Below, in pieces: positions 1 through 40,859 of a DNA stretch of 45,178 bases. The stretch's first letter is position 1; every line of letters begins with the position of its first letter. The position numbers were made by a program, and so were the translations under genes. Source of the DNA: Saccoglossus kowalevskii. Lineage: Eukaryota > Hemichordata > Enteropneusta > Harrimaniidae. The stretch spans positions 666,430 to 711,607 of the forward strand of contig NW_003108084.1 in the NCBI RefSeq assembly GCF_000003605.2, read 5' to 3'. The notes beneath the pieces are model-generated. The model saw only the letters and a list, made by a program, of their open reading frames with translations. It made no database searches and was not told where the DNA came from.

Positions 1-150
1 TTCATTCAAATTTGGCACATACTTTATACATGGTAGGATACATGTCCATGACCATATGTTTCAAAATTGGATCAAGGATGGCCAAATGACAGTCATCTGA
101 CTTTATTATGACGAGCACAAAGAGACGGGGACTGTGTCATTTTCAATGAC
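1..150 (+). repeat. 3' end of a dispersed tandem-core element (same family as 39756-40843)
   Basis: The strings CATTCAAATTTGGCACATAC, GATGGCCAAATG and, at 127-136, CGGGGACTGT match the core repeats and right end of the element at 39756-40843. Only the right-hand part is inside the window; the rest would lie upstream of base 1. Confidence 0.7.
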
Positions 151-1232
151 TTATATTGGTTATATTTTCCCACTATCCACTGTTTTCACGTACAAGTTCA
201 TATTTTTTACGCCTTTTACACAAGTATACTCATAATTGTGCTCAAATAATTTTTGCAAACTTTATGTTTTCTGTCTAATTTTTCTGCTCACTACATATTG
301 TTGCAATAATATATTTAATTCGTAACAGAAATCAATACAAGGGGTCACAGCTCAAGTTGCGTTCTCCAACGATGTGCAGTAAATCATGTTGATCTAGTTT
401 CTCAGAAATTTGATCACAAAACTTTCAGCGTATAAATGCTGCATGTGATGCTGTAGCAATGATGACACGACACTATAGCAAAGCGAACAAAAATGAAGCT
501 GCTACAACATTGTAGCGAAGCAGGATTTTTGTTTCTGCAAACCTGATGTGAAACTGCAGTCAAATAAGCGATGCGATGGCCGTATCATATTTTTAAGCTA
601 AAACAGTGAAGGATTATAATTTGTTTGTTCAGCTTGTTTAGATGTTATGATTTACAGACTTACAAAGTGGAGATGAAACTTTAAAAGACAGAACATGACA
701 TACATAATTCTATTTTGGAAATCCAATTAATTGTCTGTTTGTTTACGAAGACATTGACACTATTCTCCACCCACTTGTGTGTAGATAATACAGTGTATCA
801 CACTTAAAATCATTTCTGATGAACTGAGTAGAGCTCCTGATTGTTTTTCTAATTTTTTTTATCTCACACTTTCATTAATATTTCTTTAATATTGTTTTTT
901 TTATTAATTAATTAATTTAACATTTTTTTTTCACTAGATATAAATGCTAAATAAATAATTTCCAGTTAAATGCGCCTGTAACAGCAAACAAAAATGACAC
1001 AGTGCAAATAATATCAATTCTCCTGTCACTTGACCTCAATTCATTTTAAGCCAATGTCATTAATTCATGGAATGTTAATAGTTTCTAACTCCCCTGATCA
1101 CATAAAAAGTAATTTGGATATCATGTGTGATTGGATTAAAATTATCACATGGTACATACTCATTTGCATAATGCAGTGTGCTAATAGTAGTCCCGATGTC
1201 TCATTTATCCGATCTGTATTTCTGTCCCAGAC

Positions 1233-1445
1233 TACTGTAAAATATGTTATTTTAGCTGGAATTAATTCTCTGCTGAAAAAACATTTTTGGTGCTTTGTGT
1301 GGAATTTATTTTCATTGATTTTTAACAAGTTGAATGTAAAATATAGGAAAAAAGGTATATTTGCTGGATTTTATTTTCACTGAATCATTCCTTCAGCGAA
1401 AATAGCAAAAATTAATTCCAAGTGAAAATAAAGTATTTTACAGTA
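1233..1445 (+). mobile_element. MITE-A copy (TA-flanked foldback element)
   Basis: About 213 bp from TACTGTAAAAT to TTTTACAGTA. The outer ~30 bases of each end are inverted repeats (CTGTAAAATA, a T-rich run, GCTGGAATTAATT versus TTCCAAGTGAAAATAAAG). The middle holds ATGTAAAATATAGGAAAAAA, shared with the other copies. It is non-autonomous, with no transposase. TA at both edges suggests a Tc1/mariner-type target duplication. Confidence 0.8.
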
Positions 1446-4400
1446 TATCATTGTTTGATATCCTTGGGACTTGATGCCATTATTAGTTGATTTTGGTTTA
1501 TTTGTTTTTTTGATTGAAATATTGATGTAATATTTGTATTCAGGTAGTGCAAAATGAGTGACTTTTCGAACTGTAATTATCTTAACGATTTTGAATCGGC
1601 TGCCATTGTCTTGCTATCACGCTCTTTCACTTGTGATAGTTCACAGCAATACCAACTACAGAAAATGTAAACTGAAAAAAATTTAAATAATGATGAGCCT
1701 TTTCCTCTTTTTAACACATCTGCTGACATTGGTTTTTTCTATAAATCTGTTGAGGGTTTTAGCAGGCAATATGTCAGAGTTTAAATGTCAAAGTCAAATG
1801 TTGTAACCTTTTACTGTCAACCTTTCACAAAATAATTCTGCATAATATTTTCAATATTTCTGGATAATTTTAATTAAAAATATATTCAATATGAAAGTGT
1901 GTCCATCCAGTCTAAAATCAACAAATAAAAAAATATTTCTCACTAAAGTTTGTCAGAGAAAAAGGATGGTGTTTAGATGTTTTAAAATTTCATGTAGGCA
2001 ATGTTTTTTACATTTCAGAGTCACATGAGACCCATGACAAACACAACATGGCTGACAACTGGGACAGAAATGACAGATTATGTGCTTTAAAGAAAACAAT
2101 ATGCAATTTATGAAAAATATGAATTATTCATTGTTATTTTACCTGATGTACGTGTGGTGGTAAAGTGTGTTACATTAACAGCGCCCTCAGTGTTGACAAA
2201 TTTATTATTAAAGTACTATGCTGCATAGACGCTGCATGTCGGCGTTCTTTCAATACCGATCTGATGCATATCGTGCAAGGGGTGCTGGGAGTTTTTTCGA
2301 AAATTCAAACTTTTCAAAGTCATTGGACGATCGGCACATATTCTACCGATAATCATACTGTAATTTCTTTACTTAAATAATGATAAGTAAAACTTGAAGA
2401 CAATGTAGAAATGAGCAGTATAAACAATTTAGCACTGAGCGGTCAGTTTACACTGATAGTTCCTTGAGTAAGGTGCGTTCTACGCATGATTTGTTTCCGT
2501 TCAAAGACGTTCTATTTCAAGCTAGTTTAAACCTGAATTTACAAATTTTATTATCTTTATTATGAATCAGTTTCTGCTGCTCCAAAAGATTGAGTATGTA
2601 TGACATTAATATTTCACTCGCTAAACAATATTTCACTAAAATATGTGATTAAAAAGCAACTTAAATTGTAAGTTCTGTGTCTAAACACTAGTGTAAAAAG
2701 GCGGCGGAGCACTATTTTAGCCCAAATCGGCTCGTAAGGTGTCGTATGACACAGATCTGTGCTGACACAGCGCTTCCCGTGACGACACAACTAGGCTGAC
2801 CTACCTTCTCTGGTGGCAGCCATTTTGAATTGAAAATTGGTCAGAATGCATATGACTGAGGTTCATGATTTAAATACATGTAATAGACTAATTGTTTAGA
2901 AAAATGTTGATCAAGACTGGTAACAAAATGTAAATTATGTCCATTTGAACAAAAAATAAACAAAATATTTTGGTAAGTTATAAGTTTGCAAAAAATTACA
3001 TCTAAATTTTGGGACAAAAATTATAGCATACAAAACATGGGAATAAAATACTGCAGTGTTAAATGCAACCCCACTGTGAGGGCAGTGTTTATGTATAAAA
3101 CATACTCATTAGTAATCATTGCCTGGTAAATTTACTTCGGCTTTAATATCTATCAAATGTGACATTTTATGATGTCTTCTTTCTGAATGTAAAGATTTGT
3201 CCCACTCAAAAATTAAACATGTCATTATTTTCTCATTAAAAAAAATGTACCTGGACTTGGGTTCTCTAAATTTGGACTTTCAATTATCTATCAGTCACAG
3301 GCTATAACTTAAAAAAATACCTTATTCCAGAGGTGTTTTAGATGCGACCACACTTACTGTTACTCACAAATTAAATTCTCATAATTGTTTTCCAAATAGT
3401 TTTTCAAAATTGTTGATCAAGGTCTGTAGCCAACAGAAAATTTCATCCAAATAATTCAAAATTAACAAATAAATAATAAAAAAAAAAATTGACTTATTTT
3501 CACACATTGCATCATGGGAGTTCAACAGAGAAGACATTTGAATAAATGCTTAAACAACTAACTTTAAAAATACAATTAATGTGAGTGTTAGATGTAACTT
3601 CACTTCTCTTATGGTTATTTGTTTTACGTTTTCACAGCCTCTTTTCGCAAGCAATCAGGATTTCACGTTGTTGACTTCGAAAGTTTGAAAAGCGCAGGAT
3701 AACTACCGAATTGTACACATGAGCGTTATTGAGATATTAAAACTACATGTATCAATGTTTTTTGAGGTGTACCTAAAATTGAGTTATTATGCGGTTGTTG
3801 TTGGCAAGGGCAACAGTATTTCCATATTAAGACAACTACTCTCTATATAAGGCAACAATCCTTCGATAACGGTGCATGAATCAGTCATCAGGTCAGGCAG
3901 ATATTTTATAAGTAACATTACTTCTTCAAAATTCAATCGTATCCTTGATTCTGTCCTCAAGTTTTTAGTTCGTTTGCTGTTTATTGGTACTTTTCAATTC
4001 AGAAGGCAATTTGAATCTCCGGAATTCATAGAAATTGATCAATGTCAATTGTCAAAATTATTATATATAATGCTCTGCTTGAACAATATCTAGAATAGTT
4101 TTAATTGAATATAATATTTTTTGAGTTTTGTCTGAAACATTATTCAGATAAAAATGAAATTTGAGATAATCAATAAAAAAATTGTGAGGAATAATAAGTG
4201 AAATTAACAAGGCACCTCCCCTTAATTATTATCAGAAACTGTAGTGTTTTTTGTTACCCACAATGCATTGCAAACCCATCTGTGTGTGGTTTATTGTTTC
4301 TGCATGGTTGGCTATTCTTAATCATGGACTAGATTTCTGGTTGAATTATCTCCCAATTTGCAATTTAATTGTTTGAATAAGGGATATGTTTACTGCTGGT

Positions 4401-6177
4401 TTGCAGGGATAATCTTTCCTCCATTAAGTGGCCAATGCTTCCTGTAGTTGAACCTTGACCTTTCGGTTTGGGTTTCAAATCCAATATTGTTAAAAAGTTA
4501 CTGTAAATGCCAAATTCAAATTAACTGTAGCAAGGTCAGTATTTTTGAAAATTAGCGTACAAGTATATTACCAGTAAAGCTTATTATGTCATGTTATTTT
4601 ACGCTGAAGTCAACTCGTTTCACATTTCTCAAAAAATTCTATTTTTTTCTTTCTCAAAGCAAATGTGAAATTATGTAAATTTGATTTATAAAAATGATAG
4701 AACTGCAGGATTTTCTTCAAAGAAATGATGCTTTAACATACGGCTGGCCGGACAAAGACAAATTTAACTAACTGGTCTACAAAGTCATGTAAAAAAAAAA
4801 ATTCTCTAAAAATGTGGTAGAATTTATTTTTGTTTATAAAACATTTCCTGGACAAATAATGGATTATTTAATTTTAGTATCCAATTATATTAAGCGTTGT
4901 ACAGTTTGTGCTATAAAGTACGATGAACGACCTGACCTTTTGATGACCTTTAGCAATGATATTCATCACAGATCTAGAGAGCTTTTGCCCACCCACATTC
5001 TTGTTACTAATTACTAAAAAGCATTTTCCAAATTTTCCTGTAGTTCAAGTTCATTGATACTATTGAGGAACACACACATTGGGGAATGCCATGCTACGAA
5101 GGCAAATACAAAATTCTTCGCTCCTTGGTTCAACTCTAAATCATGGTTGCTGGAATTAGTAACTGTCTAAATATATAAGTAATTCATCTTTAACCCACCA
5201 CATGTCAATGTCAAAATTATGTTTCAACATTTTGTATAATCTTGTGTGTACTTTCTATAATTTCTTTGTTAATTTCAGATAACCAAATAGACACAATATC
5301 CTGTTGGCTACAAGTTTTGATCAAACTTTTGGATAAAAAAAATTGTGTGAATGGTGACAAATTTTGGCATTCAAAAATCGTTTTTTCTTTTAAGGCAAAA
5401 ATTTATAATTGAAGAAACTGTTTGGTGATTTAAATCATCAGAATTTCCTTCATGACAGATATGGCTAACAAAATAAGATTCTAATTCTCATACACAAATG
5501 TCAGTGAATTTTGCATGCCAGTGATGTGCGCCACCTGTGGTTGAATGTAGAGATTGTTTTCTGTTTCTGAGGATGTTTTTTTTTTTTCCAATCCAAATAA
5601 ACCTTTAAAGCTTGAATTTAATAAATGTTGAACATTAATCTTAAAAAAAAAAAATTAAAACCTCATTATTTTTTAAATTTTCCCCAGGATAAAATTTTTT
5701 TTTTTTCGTCCACGGTAATGATCATTCATCTGTGAGCCATCTATCTTTCCTATTTCCTTCGCCTTCTTAGTTCAATGGTCATTTTTGTAATGCAACCTTT
5801 CAATTTCCTGCCTATGCTAATAAAATCAGAAATAAATGTTTTTTTTCCCTCTTGGAAAGAATGTTATTTTTTCAAGTGTTGTTAAACATTTATTCGACTT
5901 ATCAACATTTTACATGGGTGAAATCACTACTGTTTTCTATGACAGATGATGTGTATATTCTTTCCTGTAACACAATTATCATAAATTGTTTCACAACCAA
6001 TGTCAATAATTCTATTCCTGGATTCTCAATTAAGAAAATTGAAAAAAAAAAATGCCCGAATTTGAAAATCACGGGGTAAAAAAAAATGTCTCGCTTTTGA
6101 ATAATGCAAACAAAATCATTGATAGCAAATTATGAGATATCTGAAACAAATTCAACTCAAAATCAGAAAAATGTGAA

Positions 6178-6319
6178 TTACAATATTTATTTTTGCTATT
6201 TTCACTGAAAATACCTTTTCTCCTATATTTTACATTCCAATCATTGAAAATAAACTCAATACAAAACACAAAAAATGTCAGCAAAAATTATTTCCAGTTA
6301 TTTCCAGTATTTTACAGTA
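6178..6319 (-). mobile_element. MITE-A copy, truncated, reverse orientation
   Basis: Shares the core in reverse (CCTATATTTTACATTC, TCCAGTATTTTACAGTA) but lacks most of the left terminal repeat. About 142 bp, compared with 190-213 bp for fuller copies. Confidence 0.65.
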
Positions 6320-7899
6320 GTCTGTCTTTACTATCAGGATACTTCCTCACACACTCACAAAAGTTCTGATTAGCTGATGCATGTGTCTAATTTGCATATT
6401 CCTTATGTCATGTTCCACAGATCTGTGAATCGTTGAAGCAGTTCAGTATTTTACATACATTATATACGTTAGTTAGGACCCGCTATCAAACGCGGCATGG
6501 TGTGGCATTTAGTTGATTGTTGCTTCATTAGCACAAGCAATAAATTTTACTTGCAACGCGTACGTCACGTGTGCCCCATATTAAAGTCAACAAACTATAC
6601 GACACTAAACTGAATGGCGGTGGTTGTTGTTGCAGCATGGACTCAAATTTTGTTCATATAAACATTGTATTTTACACGCAATGTATACATTGCATGAAAT
6701 TCGCATTGAACCTGACCCTGCAATGATCGTGATGTAGTATTTATGACATAGACACGAGATGATACTTGACTGATAAGTGTGAGTAGCGGAAAGTATCCAC
6801 GAAATAAAATTCTAAAAAGATAAAAGACTTAAAAAGTAAGTTCCTAGACTTAGTGTGAATGTGTGCTGTAACAGTTTATCATGTATTCACTTCAAGTATT
6901 CAAACAATGAATTTAAACAAGATTTCACAGTAATTTAATATATAACACTGTTACCATGGTAACAAAGGTCTACCACTGCTAAAAATGTTTGTAATAGTAA
7001 GTTTTATCAGTTTTAATGTCAACAGCATTAAGTAATACTGTATTAAAATGTAAATTTTGGTATTTTTGCTGATGAGTAAAATAAAATCTATGTGAACATT
7101 TAAAATAACAATAAAAATCATTTTTTCCTTGACAAATTTGTGGAATTAAAACACAGTGAATATGCTAAAAAAATTAAAATAGTGAAATTAAATGTCAGTG
7201 AAAATAACTGGTTTGAAAGTATGTTATTTGCTCACTTATAAATTTGTTTTACAAAATGTAAACATGTATTTTCTTAAATTTCTTGAAGACTACCTGTAGT
7301 CAGATGGAAATTTATGAACTAAGAACTAATAGAAAAATACATGTACATAAAAATGTATAAAATGTGGTACAAAAATTTAGCTGGAAAAAATGTACTCTAC
7401 ACACGAATGGAGTGACATTGAAATTATGAAATTTAAATTACAAGTGAAGCGAAATAAGAGAATATTAAAATCAGCAAAGAGGAAGCCAAGGAAAATCATA
7501 ACTTGCTACACGGGCAGTACAATAGAGATATCAGGTCAAATATATAAAAGTACATCATACAAGACATGCTTGCTTGTCGGTCTTTGATTGAACGGCGATG
7601 AGATCTTTAGATACCAAACTGATTGGCAGAATGAGAAATGAAATGAATAGATGAGGAGCTGAGATACAAAATAATTGTCCAGAGCAATCTTGTGATGTTA
7701 TTTTTTCACAAAATACCTTTCATGCATTTTATCGAAATTTCTCTAAACAAAATACTAAAGTGAGAGAATTTTTTTTACAGTTTACTGATGTGTATAGTTA
7801 GATAGATGATTTATAGATTTTTTAATATAAACCTACAATGTGTTTATAAAAATGATTAGATTGGATGAGGAATTTACATTGCAGATTTCTGGTTTAAAT

Positions 7900-8107
7900 C
7901 GCTTTAGACAGGTTTCCGATTTACTGTGTTCGCTTTAGACAGGTTTCTGATTTACTGTGTTCGCTGTAGACAGGTTTCTGATTTACTGTGTTCACTTTAG
8001 ACAGGTTTCTGATTTGCTGAATTCACTTTAGACAGGTTTCTGATTTTAATACTGTGTTCACTTTAGACAGGTTTCTGATTTACTGTGTTTGCTTTAGACA
8101 GGTTTCT
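7900..8107 (+). repeat. 31-bp minisatellite, about 6.6 copies
   Basis: Units start at 7900, 7931, 7962, 7993, 8024, 8059 and 8090, with core CTTTAGACAGGTTTCTGATT. One unit carries a 4-bp insertion (hence the 35-bp step) and others have single substitutions. It lies about 600 bp upstream of the MH1 exon. The units contain polypyrimidine-like CAGGTTTCTGAT but no clear splice site. Confidence 0.93.
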
Positions 8108-8346
8108 AGAGTATTCTATTATTCTTGCTTAATATGGATCCAGTTTCTTCACTGTGACAAGGTCTTGATAGACAGTCATGGCAATTTCCATCGGTATTCT
8201 TGCACTACAACATAAATCATTCATATCACAACTTTTATAACTTTGATTGACTGCTTGCAGGTTTTTTAAAAAAAAAAAAATTCACTTTGATAATAAATTT
8301 GATCGCATCCCCACAGAATGTACAAGGATGTGAAATTTCAGGCTCA

Positions 8347-8544
8347 TACTGTGGAATACTTTCGCTGGAATTTATTTTCGCTGAAAAGGCTTTTTGAGCG
8401 TTTTGCTTCAAATTTATTTTCACTGATTTTTGATGAGATTAATGTAAAATATAGGAAAAAATGTATATTCGCTGGATTTTATTTTCACGGAATCATCCCT
8501 TCAGTGAAAATAAATTCCAAGCGAAAATAAAGTATTCTACAGTA
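8347..8544 (+). mobile_element. MITE-A copy just upstream of the MH1 exon
   Basis: About 198 bp, TACTGTGGAATACTTTCGCT to TATTCTACAGTA, with the shared internal ATGTAAAATATAGGAAAAAA. Its right end is 175 bp from the exon start at 8720. A coding-looking open frame across it (8318-8530) is a by-product of the element and occurs in other copies too. Confidence 0.8.
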
Positions 8545-8675
8545 TATAAATAAGGCCTTTTGAAATGCTTTTTTTACAAAGATTTGATGTGATCATTATC
8601 TGACAGTAGACGTTTGATTGATCATACTTAAATCGATTGGAGAATGATTAGAAATGTGAATCAGATAAAAGATAA

Positions 8676-36207
<27,532 letters not shown>

Positions 36208-36464
36208 GAATCGAGTAATTATTGGTGTAAGCAGCTGACACAATAAATGTTGCACCATGTACAGAACTATGAGAGACCAGAGATTCCAGAGCATCATCTT
36301 TCTGTTTCCAGGCAACCAATCTCATCCATGATGATCGTGTTCATCCAAAAACAATTGAAAGGCCAGCTTCCAAATTATCCTCACAAAAAAAAAACGGGAC
36401 ATCAAAATAAAAGAAGCTGCTGAAGAGCCCCCCCCCTATAACTTTGATTATACTACAACGAATA

Positions 36465-36563
36465 GCGCCACCAACTTTAATTATACTATAATGAAGGGCG
36501 CCACCAACGTTGAAGCCAATTTGATAAATAGCGCCACCAACTTTGGAGGCGCTATTAATGTAT
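36465..36563 (+). repeat. 33-bp repeat (GCGCCACCAAC), 3 copies, ending in a hairpin
   Basis: GCGCCACCAAC occurs at 36465, 36498 and 36531, exactly 33 bp apart, with diverged spacers. The third copy forms a perfect 9-bp stem, AATAGCGCC (36527-36535) with GGCGCTATT (36548-36556), and a 12-base loop. It lies 260-350 bases past the stop codon, so it is probably in the 3' UTR. A further copy of AGCGCCACCAA is at about 41415. Confidence 0.85.
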
Positions 36564-36645
36564 AATGACACCTCACTGAATGGTGTCACCACAATTGTAT
36601 TTCACATATTCTGGTGAAAATTGTGCAGAATCATTACTGACAATG

Positions 36646-36653
36646 TGTAAATA
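36646..36653 (+). promoter_or_regulatory. Pumilio-like 3' UTR motif TGTAAATA
   Basis: Matches the Pumilio consensus TGTANATA, about 440 bases after the stop. In AT-rich sequence an 8-mer match is expected by chance fairly often, so support is weak. Confidence 0.2.
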
Positions 36654-37577
36654 TATATTGAATTTCTTATTGCAAACAAAAAAGGAAGTAAAAAAAAATA
36701 TTTTTAAGAAAAACAAAACAATAAAAAACTGGCCAACATTTTACAAAGTTAGTTAGGTATATGCATCATTTGTCTCCATGGTAATCTATAGTTTAATACC
36801 TGTATAGAAAGGTTATTTTTAGAGTATCTTTTGGAGCTACTGCATTTGTGCAGTTGAAAGGTGCTACATGAACGAGGATAACTAGTGATTACTCGTATAA
36901 CCTAGAAAAGGTATACATAGAAGATAATCATTTTCTATCAAGTTTATCAGTACCTGTTACAACCAGTCATAACTGCTTGTACCTTGTCAAATGCAGATAT
37001 TAAACATGTTTACATTATTTTTTTCAAAACTATTGATATAGCCAGATGTATCTTGAAATTATTTTCTTTTAAACACTATTTTTTTTAAATCAAAATTTTG
37101 ATGCCAGTCAGTGTTATCTTTTTTTTTTCCGCAACTGCCTACACCTCGCACTAATATCATACCCTTCATTTGGATTTGATTGGATAGGATTGGGAAAAAT
37201 TTAGCAGTCAGATTTATATATAAATATATATTTAAAAAAAAAAAAAGTACAGATTTTTTTTCTTTCTTTATGTTGCTATCGCTTGTGTGGTAATTACTCT
37301 AACTTTATTATCTTGTATAACTATAGCACAGTGAGCTTCCCGTCGCAGTAAACAAGACAAAAGTCACATTATGTGAAGTTACTATGTACCGCATTTATTT
37401 CACGAGTGGCAATTTTCGTATGGTTCACTGGATTTGGGAAAAATGTTATAGCTGTTTTCACTTTAAAAAAGGAGTGAATGTGACCTTCAAGTTTCAGCCT
37501 TGTAAACATTCTCGAATTATTGAATCAAGAAAATTTTATCTATTTACAGTATATATTGTGAATGATGTATGGGTTTG

Positions 37578-37632
37578 AATTTGTCGCCCTCTATAGTTGA
37601 CCTCATAATTTGTCACCCTCTGTAGTTGACCT
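37578..37632 (+). repeat. 29-bp direct repeat, 2 copies
   Basis: AATTTGTCGCCCTCTATAGT and AATTTGTCACCCTCTGTAGT, each followed by TGACCT, 29 bp apart. Confidence 0.85.
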
Positions 37633-37884
37633 TTCTATTACTGATATCCCGAAAACATAACCATATTTTCGCTTTAAATATAAATAAAAAAATTATTTTA
37701 TCCCCTAATTTTGAACTACTGTGAAGTTCATAGAAAATTCGTTGAATGTGTTTTGAATGCCATTTCAAAAGGAAATACAATGTAGCAAGAATAGATCAGT
37801 CTTAATTGAATTAAATAATACCGGAGGATTAATTTACTGCTTTGGCCAATCATGTCATAAAATCTGGAGGAAATACATTAACTC

Positions 37885-38090
37885 TTAAACTGCCATAATT
37901 TTTCCTGCTAAAATGCTGGTGTAAATTTTGCACACTTTCATGTATTTTTCTAAAATTCCTTTGTTAATATTGGCCAAAATGAAAATATTTCTAATCATCT
38001 TTGGGTTTTGATCACAATTATTGACAAAATGTGGGTTTATTTCGTAAAATATAGTCAAAGATTTGAAAGTGGTTGCCGCCATCCTCTACA
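37885..38090 (+). mobile_element. Degenerate MITE-C-like copy
   Basis: AACTCTTAAACTGCCATAAT followed by CCTGCTAAAATGCTGGTG and CTTTGTTAATATTGGCC; similar layout to the copies at 16304-16560 and 20240-20602, but diverged. Confidence 0.4.
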
Positions 38091-38243
38091 GCAGTTATTA
38101 AAAGTTACACCGTTTCCATGACAATATCAGTAATTTACTCATCTTTTGCATATTCAGGCCGATTAAAAATTTCGGCTCTAAATCTACTGATCAAAAAATG
38201 AACTTGTTTTATGAGCTGTGATGATTCCTGTACGAGATTTCAC

Positions 38244-38510
38244 TCAAAGGGCGGTGGTCGACGTGCTATGTATGCAGGATATGGGTCTTGTGTAAACAAA
38301 GATGATAACTTCGTTGCGCAGACCAGCGAATACAAACTGAGACGTTGCCCTGGCACACTTTAGTTGGGTATTTTTTAGGTGATTGGAAGATATGAAAGTA
38401 GTCACTGGCGGTAATTCGTGCAAGTCGCGCCCAGGTTAAAACTCGAACACATTAGATGGTCGGAAAATTAATAATCACAAATGCGTGGCGCAAAAACCAC
38501 CGCTCTTTAA
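38244..38510 (+). mobile_element. MITE-D copy (AAAGRGCGGTGGT ends)
   Basis: 267 bp. The left end is TCAAAGGGCGGTGGTCGACG. The right end is the complement of TTAAAGAGCGGTGGTTTTTG. GATATGGG in the interior recurs at 42576, next to a lone left-type end (TTAAAGGGCGGTGGTTGTCAC) at 42546. The ends resemble MITE-B, so the two may be related. Confidence 0.65.
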
Positions 38511-39574
38511 TTAAGTTTGGACACTTGTATTATTGGAGATTATATACAAAAGTCACCAGTGTTTTGCATGACTTTTTTTATTTCAGCCAATCTGTAAAGA
38601 AATATTATGGGATGGCCCTCTTCGCATTCAGGTACTTGCATGTTCATATTTTGTGTTGATAAGTGGCAAGGGCTTGCAATTACATGCACTGAAGATCTTG
38701 CTAATCACAAATAATCGTGTTTACATTTCTTGCGAGGTCGGGATATAATCACATTTTTAAAAACCTCGCTCACATCCGTTTTCACAATTGAACAAATGTT
38801 TGTTGCATTCTGTGATGCTACGTAGAACGCGTGCACAATTCCTTTCAACTTGCTGCACAAACAAGTTGTATGATTTCAGTGAGATCTTCATCCCATTCTC
38901 TATGCATACTACCTGCCCTTGTCTTTATCTGCCTTTGAGCATGTGCAGTTTTATACACTTTCAATAAGCATAATTTCCCATGGTACATTTGAATAGGGAC
39001 GGGGATGTATTAAACGGGAGATATTTTACGTACCTTGTATCTTTCAAAATATAAAAAAAATTGAGGTTATGAAAACAAAACCTGGTGTCATGGCAACAAA
39101 CATCATGAATTCTTTTCCTTTTCATTTGCTGATGAACTTTCACCTACATATTGTCTTTATTACCACCAGGAGGGTGCTGTGCGTTACATTCCTAGAAATA
39201 AACTAGGTCAAAATTGCATGTTACAAAAGCATATTTTCTATCAACAATTATTTTTTTATTTTTGGTCAACCAAGAGTGTGAATACCAGTATGTAATAGTT
39301 GTTCAAAAAGCCAGAGCCAAACGATTTAAGTAGCTGATTGATTTAGTTATTATACACGTCATTGACGGGTCTAGGTGTCTACAGATATAGTGTAGAAAGA
39401 AGTGCCAGCATGACTTTAAACGCAACACAATATACACTGATAACATAAATATGCGTTTTTTTTTCTATTTTGAATGTTTGAAAAAATCTGCAAAAAATAA
39501 ATTGACTGGACACACTGAAATGGTTGCCAAGGTAACCTATATATTTGTAGTCAAGAATCTTCCTGGATTATACT

Positions 39575-39580
39575 AATAAA
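39575..39580 (+). terminator. Candidate polyadenylation signal AATAAA
   Basis: Consensus hexamer followed by a T/G-rich tract (TTGTTTATAATTTTGTG and beyond), the usual arrangement of cleavage signal plus downstream element. It would imply a 3' UTR of about 3.4 kb. AT-rich sequence yields many chance AATAAA sites, so this is only a candidate. Confidence 0.25.
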
Positions 39581-39755
39581 GATTGGTTGTTTATAATTTT
39601 GTGTTTCTGTGACTTTGTTTTGAAACTATGGTAACAAATCTGTAACTATGGTAACGTCAATCCATCAAATAAGGTTAATTTATTTTATTTTTTCCATTGC
39701 CCATACATCTTGATAAAAAAAAATTACAGGATCATGTGATGAAAATGGTTACTAT

Positions 39756-40843
39756 TTAGTCCCTGTTCAGATGCAGTCCGAAAACTGGGACTTGTGTTTT
39801 GACCTGCGTGCGTGCGTGCGTGCGTGCGTGCGTCCGGAACTTTATCTTTAAAAACTGCCTGGACGAATCAAACTTCACACATGCATCATACATGATTTTA
39901 TACATATGCAGGTCAATTTGTTTCACGATCTGATTCAAGATGGCCTAATGGCGGCCATTTTTGTGCTAAAAACCATCAAAATCAAGCATTTCCCAGCTGT
40001 TTACAGATGAAATTTTTTTCAAACCTTATATATATGTTGGACATTATAGGACCTTGATGCACATCATTTTGTTTTACAATCTGATTCATGATGGCCGAAT
40101 GGCGGCCATTTTTGTGCTAAAAAATCCTAAAAATCAAGCATTTCTCGGCTGTTTACAGATAGATTTTGTTCAAACTTGGTATATACATTAGACATTATGG
40201 GACCTTGATGCAAATAATTTTGTTTTTCAGATAAGATTCAACTGGCGGCCATTTTGTTTAATGAATGTGGTTCTCGTGCCATATCTCTGACTTGCTTTCA
40301 TTGATTATGTTCAAATTTTAAATATTCATTATACATCATGTCATAGATAGACAGATATATTGGTTTGATGATCCTATTCAAAATGGCCAAATGGTGGCCA
40401 TTTTTGTGCTAAAAAATCATCAAATATCAAGCATTTATGGGTGGATTTCGTTCAAACTTGGTACATACATTTGACATTACGGGTTTCTGATGCATGTCAT
40501 CATATTTTTCAAATTGGATTCAAAATGGCTGACTACGGCCATTTTGTTTTAATGATTGGGCTTCTAGAGCCATGTCTCTTAAATGCTTTGACTGATTATG
40601 TTCAAATTTTATATATTCGTTATACATCATGTTATATATATACATGTATTCAAAATGGTTGATTTTGAATTCTGTTCCAGAACAATATCTCTCAATATGG
40701 ACAAGTACTTGTTTGACGATCAGATACAAATGTCAATCATTTTAATGTTAAAAAAAATCATATTTCTGGCATGGTTATATTCCAGCTATATTACTATAAA
40801 ACAAAACTATATATCTTAAATTTAATAACTAACGGGGACTGTG
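39756..40843 (+). mobile_element. Microsatellite-plus-tandem-core element bounded by AGTCCCYGTT
   Basis: The left end is TTTAGTCCCTGTTCAG. The right end is AACGGGGACTGTG, an inverted AGTCCCYGTT. Inside, a (TGCG)7 run at 39805-39833 leads into alternating core repeats: GATGGCC...GCGGCCATTTTTGTGC, TTCAAACTTGGTA, ACATTATGGGACCTTGATGC. The layout (microsatellite, then ~160-bp cores, then unique tail) is like the pearl/CvE-type elements described in molluscs; that resemblance is architectural only. Confidence 0.7.
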
Positions 40844-40859
40844 CCATGCATGGCTTGTT

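Larger units (their letters stand above)
36208..39600 (+). other. Smad2/3 3' UTR and downstream flank, extent unknown
   Basis: Non-coding sequence after the TGA. AATAAA hexamers occur at 36242-36247 (35 bases past the stop, probably too early) and at 39575-39580, the latter followed within 10-40 bases by a GT-rich tract, so it is the better-looking end. The region also holds a 33-bp repeat with a hairpin (36465-36563), a Pumilio-like TGTAAATA (36646-36653), a 29-bp pair (37578-37632) and MITE copies (about 37885-38090 and 38244-38510). Where the transcript ends cannot be fixed from sequence alone. Confidence 0.5.

Noticed and set aside
1030-1383. 117-codon + strand frame
   Set aside because: Its second half is a MITE-A copy; the same FSLIF...VKYRKKGIF string appears in other copies (8318-8530). 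No known domain.
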